DNA from: an uncultured Ruminococcus sp.
GTDB lineage: Bacteria; Bacillota; Clostridia; Oscillospirales; Ruminococcaceae
Reading direction: 5' to 3'
DNA length: 21,164 nucleotides
NCBI GenBank assembly: GCA_900539095.1
Contig: UQAR01000037.1
Span: 1-21,164 of the forward strand
Shown here: piece by piece, positions 7,038 to 14,804 of the stretch
Position numbering within the stretch: position 1 is the first letter of the stretch
Layout of the letters: the number at the start of each line of letters is the position of its first letter
Position numbers and translations under genes: made by a program
The notes under the pieces: generated by a model
Database searches by the model: none
Told to the model about the DNA's origin: nothing
What the model saw: the letters and a program-made list of their open reading frames with translations, nothing else

Positions 7038-8498
7038 CTATGAATTTACTACTACGTTTATGTTGTTTATCTCAAGATCCTCCGTACCTGTAAGGAAACA
7101 GCCCTTTTCTTTACAGTATGCGATATAATTAAGTATGTCGGAAGTTATTTTCTCTCCCGGTGCAAGGATAGGTATTCCCGGCGGATAGCACATTACAAAC
7201 TCTCCACATATCATGCCGTTGCTTTCTTCTATAGGCACAGACTTTTTCTCGCTGTAAAAAGCTTGTTGCGGCGGTATCTCAACGATAGGATTGATATACT
7301 CGTGGTCGAACATTCCCGACGGGTCTTTTGAATAAAGCCTTTTTATCTCAGAAAGTGCAGATATGAAACGCTCTATCTCAAGTTCTCTATCGCCTGCGGA
7401 AACTATAGCAAGTATATTTCCGATATCGCCGAACTCTATCTGAATGTCATAATCGTCACGGAGAATATCATAGACCTCAACGCCTGCAAGTCCCATGGCC
7501 CTTGTGTGAACGGAAAGCTTTGTGCTGTCAAAAGCGAAAATATCATCGCCGTTCTCAAGCTCCCGTCCGAAAGCGTAATAACCGCCTATCTTATTTATCT
7601 CTTCCCTTGCATAGTCGGCATAGTCAACAGCCTTTTTGAAAAGCTCCTTGCCGTTAAGTGCAAGATTTTTTCTTGCAAGGTCAAGGGAAACCATAAGCAG
7701 ATAAGAGCCGCTTGTGGTCTGAGTAAGGTTTATTATCTGTCTTACATAACCCTCTGAAACTGTGTCAGCACACAGCAGCAGTGACGACTGCGTAAGGCTG
7801 CCGCCTGTTTTGTGTATAGAAACTGCCGCCATATCCGCTCCTGCCGCCATTGCAGAACAAGGCAGACCCTCACCGAAATACAGATGAGTGCCGTGAGCCT
7901 CGTCCGCCAGCACCAGCATACCATGCTCATGGGCAAGCTTGACGATACTTTTTATATCAGAACAAATTCCATAATACGTTGGATTGTTCACCAAAACAGC
8001 CTTTGCATCAGGGTTCGCTTTGATAGCCTGTTCAACGTCCTTAACAGACATTCCAAGTGGGATTCCAAGCTGCTTGTTAGTGCCCGGATTTACATAAACA
8101 GGTATCGCACCGCACACAACAAGTGCGTTGATAGCACTTCTGTGAACGTTTCTCGGCATTATTATCTTGTCCCCTGCCTTGCAGCTTGCGAATATCATCG
8201 TCTGAACTGCGGCTGTTGTGCCGTTTACAATAAAGAATGCGTGCTTAGCACCGAACGCCTCGGCGGCAAGCATTTCAGCGTCTTTTATTACAGAAACAGG
8301 GTGACAAAGGTTGTCCAGTGGTTTCATGGAGTTCACATCACATTTAAGGCAGTCAACGCCCAAAAAGTCACGGAGTTCCTTGTTCATTCTTCCACCCTTG
8401 TGACCTGGTACGTCAAGACGCACCACTCTGTTTCTCATATGTTTTTTCAAAGCCTCATACACAGGTGCATTATTCTGTGTCAAGTTCAAATCTATCAC
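7038..8498 (-). CDS. speA: Fold-I Orn/Lys/Arg decarboxylase, probably arginine decarboxylase
   Basis: A 486-aa PLP enzyme of the aspartate aminotransferase fold (Orn/Lys/Arg decarboxylase family, the short Bacillus SpeA/YaaO form without the long wing domain of E. coli enzymes). Signatures are PGHKGG (31-36), NGTT (92-95), DEAHG (199-203) and the PLP lysine in SIHKTGG (K230), with the C-terminal Orn_DC_C domain ending in the conserved PGIPILAPGE. Family members decarboxylate arginine, lysine or ornithine. The agmatinase gene in the same operon points to arginine giving agmatine. The start is GTG 8498 behind TGATAAGGTA, overlapping the spacer just after the speD stop, so coupling is likely. 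The symbol assumes arginine as substrate. Confidence 0.9.
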   Translation of the reverse strand: MIDLNLTQNNAPVYEALKKHMRNRVVRLDVPGHKGGRMNKELRDFLGVDCLKCDVNSMKPLDNLCHPVSVIKDAEMLAAEAFGAKHAFFIVNGTTAAVQTMIFASCKAGDKIIMPRNVHRSAINALVVCGAIPVYVNPGTNKQLGIPLGMSVKDVEQAIKANPDAKAVLVNNPTYYGICSDIKSIVKLAHEHGMLVLADEAHGTHLYFGEGLPCSAMAAGADMAAVSIHKTGGSLTQSSLLLCADTVSEGYVRQIINLTQTTSGSYLLMVSLDLARKNLALNGKELFKKAVDYADYAREEINKIGGYYAFGRELENGDDIFAFDSTKLSVHTRAMGLAGVEVYDILRDDYDIQIEFGDIGNILAIVSAGDRELEIERFISALSEIKRLYSKDPSGMFDHEYINPIVEIPPQQAFYSEKKSVPIEESNGMICGEFVMCYPPGIPILAPGEKITSDILNYIAYCKEKGCFLTGTEDLEINNINVVVNS

Positions 8499-8505
8499 TA
8501 CCTTA

Positions 8506-9318
8506 TCAGTATATGTTCATGCCGCTGTAGATCTCTATCATTTCTCTACGCAGACTGTCTGTGATGTCAAGCCTTTGCTTAGGCGTAAGCTCATAAACGT
8601 CCTGCTTGAACAGATAATTCTGCAAGTCGATATCTTTGATGAGAAGTTTGGTATGGAAAATGTTCGACTGGTAAACATTGACGTCTATGGCGTCATATTT
8701 AGTCAGCGTATTTTTATCTATATAGTCCTGAATAGAAGTTATCTTATGGTCGATAAAAAACTTCTTTCCCAAAACGTCACGGGTGAAACCTCTTACACGG
8801 TAGTCGATAGTGATGATATCAGAATCAAAGCTGCCGATAAGATAATTCAGTGCGTTCAGCGGCGAGATAGTTCCGCAGGTTGAAACGTCGATATCCACCC
8901 TGAATGTGGAAATAGCATTGTCAGGGTGATATTCAGGGAATGTATGAACTGTAACGTGGCTCTTGTCAAGGTGAGCGTGGATCATTTCAGGCACATCTCC
9001 GCCTATCTTGCCCTGATTGCACGAAGGGTCGATACTGTCCTCATCGAGGGCTTTTTCAGCAATAAGCACGTTTACAGACGCACCCTGCGGTTCATAATCC
9101 TGTTTTGATATATTAAGTATCCTTGCACCTATCATCTCTGTGACATCGCAAAGTATCTTTGTCAGCCTTTCTGAATTATACTGCTCATCGATATAAGCAA
9201 TATACTCTTTCTGCTCTCTTTCTGTTTTAGCGTAACAGACATCATAAATGTTAAAGCTCAGGGTCTTGGTCAAATTATTAAAACCATACAACGAAAGTTT
9301 CTGCTCCAACCCTAACAT
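8506..9318 (-). CDS. speD: S-adenosylmethionine decarboxylase proenzyme, E. coli type
   Basis: A 270-aa pyruvoyl enzyme that decarboxylates AdoMet to supply aminopropyl groups for SpeE. It is collinear with E. coli SpeD over nearly the whole length (LSLYGFNNLTKTLSF, QDYEPQGASV, STCGTISPLNALNYL, DYRVRGFTRD), so it is the long class rather than the short Thermotoga/Bacillus SpeH form. Self-cleavage should occur in HLDKSH between K119 and S120, S120 becoming the pyruvoyl group. The reading frame stays open upstream to 9429, but ATG 9318 has an AAAGGA site at about 6 nt and matches family starts; an in-frame ATG at 9354 lacks a ribosome site. It is the first gene of the 11-gene block and lies behind the promoter at about 9379. 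Confidence 0.93.
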   Translation of the reverse strand: MLGLEQKLSLYGFNNLTKTLSFNIYDVCYAKTEREQKEYIAYIDEQYNSERLTKILCDVTEMIGARILNISKQDYEPQGASVNVLIAEKALDEDSIDPSCNQGKIGGDVPEMIHAHLDKSHVTVHTFPEYHPDNAISTFRVDIDVSTCGTISPLNALNYLIGSFDSDIITIDYRVRGFTRDVLGKKFFIDHKITSIQDYIDKNTLTKYDAIDVNVYQSNIFHTKLLIKDIDLQNYLFKQDVYELTPKQRLDITDSLRREMIEIYSGMNIY

Positions 9319-9378
9319 CACCAGTCCTTTCGGATAAAATAATAGCAACATTAAGACTAAAATTATAGACTTGTTTTC

Positions 9379-9407
9379 ATTATACCACATATCGATCAAA
9401 AAGTACA
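9379..9407 (-). promoter_or_regulatory. Putative promoter of the polyamine operon
   Basis: On the minus strand there is an extended -10, TGGTATAAT (TATAAT = 9379-9384). The best -35 at 17 nt (TGTACT, 9402-9407) is weak. A second TATAAT lies at 9362-9367 with no clear -35. The start would be near 9372, giving a leader of about 50 nt before ATG 9318. No riboswitch fold was recognised in it. The rest of the 9319-9551 gap holds the divergent ABC-F promoter. Confidence 0.55.
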
Positions 9408-9489
9408 TAGTTTTACGCACTTTTTTCATATTTTTTTATCCAGCATGGCGTAATATTTTGCCTTAAATACCACAAGAATGACAAAAAGG

Positions 9490-9518
9490 TTGAAATCGAG
9501 AAAAAAATAGTGTATAAT
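9490..9518 (+). promoter_or_regulatory. Sigma-A-type promoter of the ABC-F gene
   Basis: TTGAAA (9490-9495), a 17-nt spacer and a perfect TATAAT (9513-9518). A GGGAGA ribosome site at 9538-9543 lies about 9 nt before the ATG at 9552. Confidence 0.85.
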
Positions 9519-9551
9519 TAGTCTTGATAATCAAAATGGGAGAAATATATA

Positions 9552-11553
9552 ATGCTACTTAATGTTGAACATCTTTATAAATATTTCAACGGGCAGGCAC
9601 TGCTCAAGGATATAAATTTCACGGTCGAGGACAGAGAGGCTGTTGGACTTATCGGCGTGAACGGCTGCGGTAAATCAACACTGCTCAACATCATAACAGG
9701 CAGCGAGGGTTTTGACAAAACGCCTGAGGGACTAGGTTCTGTGAACATTGCAGGCAAGGCGTCCATAGGATTTTTAAGGCAGAACAGCGGACTTAATTCT
9801 GAACTGACCATAGGCGAAGAGATGAAGAACGCTTTTGCTCCCCTGCTTGAGACCCTTGAGAAAATGAAAACTCTTGAAAAGAAAATGGCTGAGGGCGGCG
9901 ATATTGATGACATAAGCCATGAGTATGCTGAGCTTTCCTCATACTTTGAGGCTCGTGACGGCTACAGGATAGACGTGAAGATAAAGCAGGTGCTAAACGG
10001 CATGGGCTTTGGCTCAACGCCTACTGACAGAGTTATATCTACCCTTTCAGGCGGCGAAAAGACACGTCTTGCACTGGCAAAGCTGCTCCTTGAAGAGCCA
10101 AATCTGCTCATTCTTGACGAGCCTACCAACCACCTTGACTTTGAAACGCTCATGTGGCTTGAGGACTATCTCAAAGGCTACAAAGGTGCGATAATCATAG
10201 TTTCCCATGACCGATATTTTCTTAACAAGGTCTGCACGAGGATATGCGAGATAGAGCAAGGCAGGCTCACTTCATACCGTGGGGACTACTCCTCTTATCT
10301 TGTGCAAAAGCAAATGAACTCAGAGCGTCAGCTGAAAGAATACGAGGCACAGCAGAAAGAGATTGCAAAGCTTGAGGACTATGTTGCGAAAAACCTCGTC
10401 AGGGCGTCAACTTCAAAAATGGCAAAGTCAAGGCAGCATATGCTTGACCGAATCGAGCGTATCGACAAGCCGCTTATGTACACAAAGCCGCCGAAGATAA
10501 AGCTTGAGTATGATATTGAGCCTACAAAGGATATAGTGCGAGTTGTTGACTGTCCGCTGGTTGTTGGCGAGGGTGCTGACAAAAAGGAGCTTATAAAGTC
10601 GCTTACCATGAACGTTCGCCGTGGAGAGCACGTTGCTATAATCGGTGCGAACGGTATCGGAAAAACTTCTATACTGAAACTTATCCAAGGCATTATCCCT
10701 CATGAAGGGGGCAACATAAGCTGGGGCGGAAACGTGAAGATATCCTACTTTGAGCAGGAGCACGCTATACTTGACCCACGCAAGACCGTTCTTGAAGAGA
10801 TAATGGACAGATATCCGAGGCTTTCGGAACAGCAGGCAAGAAGTGTGCTGGGTGCTGTTCTGCTAACAGGAGAGAACGTGTTCAAACCTATATCCGTCCT
10901 TAGCGGCGGCGAGAGAGCAAAGCTTTGTTTCGCTATCATGGCACTTAACCGTGGCAATGTGCTCGTACTTGACGAGCCGACTAACCACCTTGACCTAAGC
11001 ACAAAGGAAGTTCTTGAGGACGCACTGGCTGAGTTTGGCGGAACGATAATCCTTGTATCTGTCTCTTATACACATCTGACGCTGCCGACGAATTAGACGG
11101 CAGCGTCAGATGTGTATAAGAGACAGCAGATATCTGCTCAACAAAGTGGCGAGCAGGATAATCGAGGTCAAGCATGACGAGGTGAACTCTTATGAGGGCA
11201 ACTTCGACGCATACAGCGAGGCTGTGAACGCTGCCCGTCAGCTTAAAGCACAAAGCGAGGCTGAGATAAAGCGTGCTGAGGAAGAAAAGGCATACAAGGA
11301 GAACAAGGCAAAGCAATACCGCAGCAAGGAACAGCGTGCCGCTGACGCACAGAAGAGAAACCGCATCAGAGAGCTTGAAAAGGAGATTGAGCAGACCGAG
11401 GTCTTGATCTTCGAGCTTGAAAATGCCATTTCTGACCCAGAGATAGCCTCGGATTACAGCAAGATGAGCGAAAAATGCAAGGAGTTGGAAGAGGCTAAGA
11501 CAGCACTTGACGAAAAAATGGACGAGTGGGCGGAACTTTCCGACCAGCTTTAA
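9552..11553 (+). CDS. ABC-F family ATPase (YdiF/Uup-like), reading frame broken by adapter insert
   Basis: A soluble tandem-ATPase protein of the ABC-F group, which acts on ribosomes or translation rather than transport. Domain 1: Walker A GVNGCGKS (35-42), signature LSGGEK (165-170), Walker B LLILDEPTNHLD (185-196), IIVSHDRYFLNKV (about 215-227). Linker about 235-345. Domain 2: GANGIGKTS (365-373), LSGGER (450-455), VLVLDEPTNHLD (470-481). Genomic sequence runs to about 11058 (TIILVS), then adapter fills 11059-11126, and coding resumes as RYLLNKV at 11128. Restoring about 7 nt (the His-Asp of the second H-loop) puts both halves in frame and gives 646 aa with a C-terminal coiled coil rich in Lys and Glu, the normal YdiF-like size. 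The apparent tails VSYTHLTLPTN and MCIRDS on the two halves are translated adapter. Biologically it should be one intact gene; resistance function cannot be inferred. Confidence 0.9.
11059..11126. other. Nextera adapter-adapter junction inside the ABC-F gene (artefact)
   Basis: Bases 11059-11091 are the reverse complement of the Nextera read-1 adapter (mosaic end plus tail). 11092-11099 (ATTAGACG) equal the reverse complement of what I recall as index S510. The forward adapter then resumes and ends in AAGAGACAG at 11126. The whole forms a perfect 29-bp inverted repeat (11059-11087 with 11098-11126) around a 10-nt centre. Flanks belong to the same gene, so the join is locally correct but replaces about 7 genomic bases. 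Confidence 0.97.
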
Positions 11554-11563
11554 TAAACAGAAT

Positions 11564-11593
11564 TTCACAGAACACACCCCTTATGAGTATAAT
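11564..11593 (+). promoter_or_regulatory. Putative promoter of the mecA-like gene
   Basis: TTCACA (11564-11569), an 18-nt spacer and TATAAT (11588-11593), a good sigma-A match. Predicted start is about 11600, inside the loop of the hairpin 11574-11629. RNA made from here would lack the 5' arm of that hairpin. Confidence 0.65.
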
Positions 11594-11629
11594 GATACAG
11601 CGGAGGCTGACATTATTCATAAGGGGTGT
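11574..11629 (+). terminator. Hairpin after the ABC-F gene that also holds the next ribosome site
   Basis: A 13-bp outer stem (11574-11586 with 11617-11629) and a 6-bp inner stem (11589-11594 with 11611-11616) have a 2-nt bulge and a 16-nt loop. T-rich TTTGTTTT follows, fitting an intrinsic terminator for ABC-F. The 3' arm contains AAGGGGTG (11621-11628), the likely ribosome site of the next gene. Confidence 0.75.
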
Positions 11630-11634
11630 TTGTT

Positions 11635-12174
11635 TTGGAGATAAAAAGGCTGTCAGAGTTTGAAATAAAGGTCATTCTTAGCGAAAAGGATATGCGGATA
11701 ATGGACATTTCTTTCAAGGATTTTGAGGACAATGCTCCACGCAGCGAGGAGTTTTTGTCTGACCTGATGTTCATAATGAGAGAAACGGGGCTTATAAAAA
11801 TATCTGAGGGCAGCGTTGATGTTGACGTCGCACTGACTGCTGCCGGCACGATAAACATATATTTCAGGCTGCCGAAAAGTGACCAACGCCGCAGCAGCAC
11901 TGAACTTGCTGTCATAGCAGCCACACCTGATGAGCTTACAAAAAAAGCCGCAGAGATACATAAAGAATACTCTGACAAGATCTCCAAAGCCTGTTTATAC
12001 GGTTTTCCAGGCGGCTATGCTCTTATATTTACAGTAAACTATGCACGCTCCACCGTCGCCAAAAAGCAATTTTTGAAAGCCTGCACAGCTGACGGGATAG
12101 TCATAAACAAAATAAAGGAGCACAGCCAGCTTATGACTGATGCTCCTTTTGAAAAACTAAACTTTCTCTCTTAA
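11635..12174 (+). CDS. MecA-like adaptor protein
   Basis: A 179-aa protein with the MecA/YpbH two-domain plan: an N-terminal substrate-binding part (KRLSEFEIKVILSEKDM, then SEEFLSDLMFIMRETG) and a C-terminal part (ELAVIAATPDELTKKAAEI to the end) that in MecA contacts ClpC. In relatives it delivers proteins to ClpCP for degradation. Similarity is clear in layout but modest in residues, so the target set is unknown. The start is probably TTG 11635 (protein begins MEIKRL, as in MecA), 6 nt after AAGGGGTG. GTG 11626 (182 aa) is the alternative but lies within that ribosome site. Translation may depend on the hairpin 11574-11629. The last 18 nt overlap the rpe gene tail to tail, and a terminator is embedded at 12114-12149. 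Confidence 0.8.
   Translation: MEIKRLSEFEIKVILSEKDMRIMDISFKDFEDNAPRSEEFLSDLMFIMRETGLIKISEGSVDVDVALTAAGTINIYFRLPKSDQRRSSTELAVIAATPDELTKKAAEIHKEYSDKISKACLYGFPGGYALIFTVNYARSTVAKKQFLKACTADGIVINKIKEHSQLMTDAPFEKLNFLS
12114..12149. terminator. Terminator for rpe inside the mecA-like coding sequence
   Basis: A 9-bp perfect stem (12114-12122 AAAGGAGCA with 12141-12149) has an 18-nt loop. On the minus strand it is followed by TTTATTTTGTTTAT, a good U-rich tail just after the rpe stop (12157). On the plus strand only four T follow. It codes for part of the last 25 residues of the MecA-like protein. Confidence 0.65.
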
Positions 12175-12810
12175 AAGCTTGACTGCCTCTGCCATATCCT
12201 CTGCCTTGAAAGCATATGTGCCGGTTACAAGGGTGTCTGCACCTGACTCTTTGAGCAGTCCTGCGGTTTCGAGGTTCACTCCGCCGTCTACCTGAAGTCT
12301 GATATCCCTGTCAGACTGGTCGAGAAGATATCTCACTTCACTTATCTTCTCGAGTGTATCAGGAATGAACTTCTGTCCACCAAAGCCCGGATTTACTGTC
12401 ATTACCAGCACCATATCCACGCTGTCAAGGAACGGCTTAATTGCACTTACCGGCGTCGCAGGCTTAATGGAAATACCTGCCTTTACACCCCTTGCGTGTA
12501 TCTTATCGATAACAGCCTGCGGATCTTCAGCAGCCTCGTAATGGAACGTTATAATGTCAGCACCAAGGTCGGCATAATTATCGATGTACCTGATAGGGTC
12601 GCATATCATAAGATGCACGTCAACAGGGATACTGATGCTTTTGCCCACGCTCTTGAGCAGCGGTTCGCCAAAGCTGATATTTTTCACAAACAGTCCGTCC
12701 ATGACATCATAGTGTATCCAGTCAACGCCGGCGTCCTCGGCACGTTTTATCTCTGACGCAAGATTTGAAAAGTCGCAGGCAAGCAGCGACGCAGAAACGA
12801 TAATATCCAA
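12157..12810 (-). CDS. rpe: Ribulose-phosphate 3-epimerase
   Basis: A 217-aa TIM-barrel enzyme that interconverts ribulose-5-phosphate and xylulose-5-phosphate in the pentose phosphate pathway. The metal-site residues are visible: H33 and D35 in WIHYDVMDG, H66 in VDVHLM, and D175 in QVDGGVN. The phosphate loop MTVNPGFGGQKF (137-148) and the C-terminal TGTYAF are also present. Length is typical. The start is a TTG (12810) with a perfectly placed GGAGG (12818-12822, 7 nt); no ATG exists nearby in frame. It has its own consensus promoter (12872-12900) and a terminator inside the convergent mecA-like gene. No pentose or ribosome-assembly partner gene is adjacent. Confidence 0.96.
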   Translation of the reverse strand: MDIIVSASLLACDFSNLASEIKRAEDAGVDWIHYDVMDGLFVKNISFGEPLLKSVGKSISIPVDVHLMICDPIRYIDNYADLGADIITFHYEAAEDPQAVIDKIHARGVKAGISIKPATPVSAIKPFLDSVDMVLVMTVNPGFGGQKFIPDTLEKISEVRYLLDQSDRDIRLQVDGGVNLETAGLLKESGADTLVTGTYAFKAEDMAEAVKLLREKV

Positions 12811-12871
12811 TGTATTGCCTCCGTTAATTCAATATTTTCCCACTTAATATTGTCCTATAATTTCAATTTAT

Positions 12872-12900
12872 ATTATACAACACACTTTTACAAATGTCAA
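12872..12900 (-). promoter_or_regulatory. Consensus sigma-A promoter of rpe
   Basis: A perfect TTGACA (12895-12900), a 17-nt spacer and a perfect TATAAT (12872-12877) on the minus strand. The -35 overlaps the last codons of the upstream deoxynucleotidase gene, which allows rpe to be expressed independently. Confidence 0.9.
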
Positions 12901-13481
12901 GTTTGTTCGTCAAGGGTGAGGGTATAAGCAGGGATAAATTCATCAAGAAAGACATTTGCCTCAGGGATATTCATAGCCTTGATAGATTCAAGGGTGGATT
13001 TTTCGGCGGAGGCAAAGTCGGTATTGCCCATTTGTCTTTCCTCCAAGCACTTGATAAGTGCCGAAAGCTTGTCCGCAGCTTTAACGAGCACCCAAGCCTC
13101 TTCTTCCTGAGGTGTCTTGCAGAAAAGCGGTTCAAAGTCTTCCTTCAAATCGTCAGGGAGATAAGAAACAAGTGTATTTTTCGCCTTCTGCTCTATCTCG
13201 TCATACGCACCCTTTATCTCGTGACTGTAATATTTTATAGGCGTAGGCAAGTCGCCTGTGATTATCTCTGTGACGTCATGGTACATAGCAAGCAGTGCAC
13301 ATCTTTCAGGGGAAACATTTCCACCAAACCTTTTGTTCCTGATAAGTGCAAGAACGTGGGCTATAAATGCTACCTCGAGGGAATGTTCGCTGATATTTTC
13401 AGTTATGGTGTTACGCATCAGTGACCAGCGGTTTATATATTTCATTCGGGATATCACTGCAAAAAATTTACTTTCTGACAT
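12897..13481 (-). CDS. yfbR: HD-domain 5'-deoxynucleotidase (YfbR type)
   Basis: A 194-aa metal-dependent phosphohydrolase collinear with E. coli YfbR, which removes phosphate from deoxynucleoside 5'-monophosphates. With the start at ATG 13481 the key residues fall at the same numbers as in E. coli as I remember it: R18 and W19 (INRW), H33 (SEHSLEVA), H68 and D69 (YHD), E72, D77 (TGDLPTP) and D137 (AADKLSAL). ATG 13481 has GGAG at 7 nt; an upstream ATG at 13502 lacks a ribosome site and would add seven residues. It follows the terminator of the decarboxylase unit, so it needs its own promoter, which must overlap that hairpin region; none is clear. It lies upstream of rpe on the same strand. 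Confidence 0.94.
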   Translation of the reverse strand: MSESKFFAVISRMKYINRWSLMRNTITENISEHSLEVAFIAHVLALIRNKRFGGNVSPERCALLAMYHDVTEIITGDLPTPIKYYSHEIKGAYDEIEQKAKNTLVSYLPDDLKEDFEPLFCKTPQEEEAWVLVKAADKLSALIKCLEERQMGNTDFASAEKSTLESIKAMNIPEANVFLDEFIPAYTLTLDEQT

Positions 13482-13510
13482 TTCAACACTCCTAACATAC
13501 ATACAAAAAA

Positions 13511-13535
13511 CGGGACGATGTTTTTCATCGTCCCG
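13511..13535 (-). terminator. Intrinsic terminator of the decarboxylase beta-subunit gene
   Basis: A perfect 10-bp GC-rich stem (13511-13520 with 13526-13535, CGGGACGATG) has a 5-nt loop. On the minus strand TTTTTT follows. It sits between the oadB-like stop (13550) and the YfbR-type gene. Confidence 0.93.
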
Positions 13536-13549
13536 AAAATGATCTGAAC

Positions 13550-14773
13550 TTATCTTACGATCGTAAGAAGAACACCGGCAGCAACTGCTGAACCGATAAC
13601 GCCGGCAACGTTAGGACCCATAGCGTGCATCAACAGATAGTTTGTAGGAACTTCCTGCTGACCGACCTTCTGAGAGATACGAGCTGCCATTGGAACGGCA
13701 GACACACCAGCTGAACCGATAAGAGGATTGATCTTGTGACCTGAAAGAACATACATAAGCTTACCAAGAAGTACGCCGCAGGCTGTACCAATAGAGAATG
13801 CTACAACGCCAAGTGCCATAACTTCTGCAAACTGAATGTTCATGATCTTATCAGCCTGAGTTGTTGCACCAACTGTTACGCCAAGGAAGATAGTGATGAT
13901 GTTCATAAGCTCGTTCTGAGCAGTCTTTACAAGTCTGTCGCAGACGCCACTCTCTTTAAGAAGGTTACCAAACATGAGCATACCAACCAGTGGAGCTGCT
14001 GAAGGAACCATGAGAGAGATAACGATAGTTACAAGGATAGGGAAAATAAGCTTTTCTACCTTTGAAACAGGTCTGAGCTGACCCATTACTACTGAACGCT
14101 CTTTCTTTGTTGTGAGAGCCTTCATGATAGGCGGCTGAATGATAGGAACAAGAGCCATGTATGTATAGGCTGCAAGTGCTATCGTACCAACGCCGATATT
14201 ACTGTTTGATGTAAGAAGTCTTGAAGATACATAGATAGATGTAGGACCGTCTGCACCGCCGATGATAGCGATAGAACCACACTCAGCTGCACTCATTCCG
14301 AAGAGAGCTGCACCGATGAATGTGAAGAAGATACCGCCTTGTGCGGCAGCACCCATAAGAAAGCTCTTAGGGCTTGCGATCAACGGACCAAAGTCTGTCA
14401 TTGCACCGATTCCAAGGAATATGAGTGGTGGATATATCTGGAGCTTAACGCCCATATAAAGGATATCCAACAGACCGCCCTTTTGAAGTATCTGACCGTA
14501 GTCGATATAGTGATCGTTGCCTGCAACTGTCTTATAGTTCCAGAAATCCGGGTGATACATCTCAGCGTATGGCAAGTTTGTAAGCAGCATACCGAATGAG
14601 ATAGGCAGGAGCAGCAGAGGCTCAAAACCCTTTGCAATAGCCAAATACATAAATACGAATGAAATAAGTATCATTACGATATTTTTCCAGCCGCCGTCTA
14701 CGAGGAAACCCGCAAAACCCGACTGTGACGCCAACGACGCCATGGTATCAAGAAATGAATTAATTATTGACAT
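13550..14773 (-). CDS. Na+-translocating decarboxylase, beta subunit (OadB/MmdB/GcdB family)
   Basis: A 407-aa polytopic membrane protein that couples decarboxylation of carboxybiotin to export of Na+. About ten or more hydrophobic segments are seen. Family hallmarks are TDFGPLIASP (126-135), the ion-site region GGADGPTSIYVSSRL (172-186), YMALVPIIQPPIMKALTT, and the C-terminal GPNVAGVIGSAVAAG. Oxaloacetate, methylmalonyl-CoA and glutaconyl-CoA enzymes share this subunit, so the substrate is not defined. AAGGA lies about 12 nt before the ATG, longer than usual. It follows the gamma/delta-like gene by 31 nt, and the pair ends at the terminator 13511-13535. The carboxyltransferase and biotin-carrier genes are not in this window. 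Confidence 0.94.
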   Translation of the reverse strand: MSIINSFLDTMASLASQSGFAGFLVDGGWKNIVMILISFVFMYLAIAKGFEPLLLLPISFGMLLTNLPYAEMYHPDFWNYKTVAGNDHYIDYGQILQKGGLLDILYMGVKLQIYPPLIFLGIGAMTDFGPLIASPKSFLMGAAAQGGIFFTFIGAALFGMSAAECGSIAIIGGADGPTSIYVSSRLLTSNSNIGVGTIALAAYTYMALVPIIQPPIMKALTTKKERSVVMGQLRPVSKVEKLIFPILVTIVISLMVPSAAPLVGMLMFGNLLKESGVCDRLVKTAQNELMNIITIFLGVTVGATTQADKIMNIQFAEVMALGVVAFSIGTACGVLLGKLMYVLSGHKINPLIGSAGVSAVPMAARISQKVGQQEVPTNYLLMHAMGPNVAGVIGSAVAAGVLLTIVR

Positions 14774-14804
14774 CTATTATCACGTTCCTTTCACGTCAAC
14801 TGCA

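Noticed and set aside
7812..8564. A 250-aa plus-strand open frame opposite the decarboxylase gene.
   Set aside because: It is antisense to a clear PLP decarboxylase, rich in Cys, His and Arg as shadows often are, and has no recognisable domain or ribosome site.
9319..9378. Possible polyamine- or AdoMet-sensing riboswitch upstream of speD.
   Set aside because: The leader is only about 50 nt, AT-rich, and shows no stem pattern I can match to a known riboswitch.
9319..9429. An N-terminal extension of SpeD containing a hydrophobic stretch, like a signal or leader peptide.
   Set aside because: It spans the promoter region, lacks a ribosome site, and homologues start at the ATG at 9318.
11059..11126. 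A perfect inverted repeat that could be taken for a transposon end pair, cruciform or attenuator.
   Set aside because: It is Nextera adapter (Tn5 mosaic ends plus tails and an index), so it comes from library preparation.
10981..11577. A 198-aa minus-strand open frame across the ABC-F gene end.
   Set aside because: It is antisense to the ABC-F coding sequence and includes translated adapter; it has no family features.
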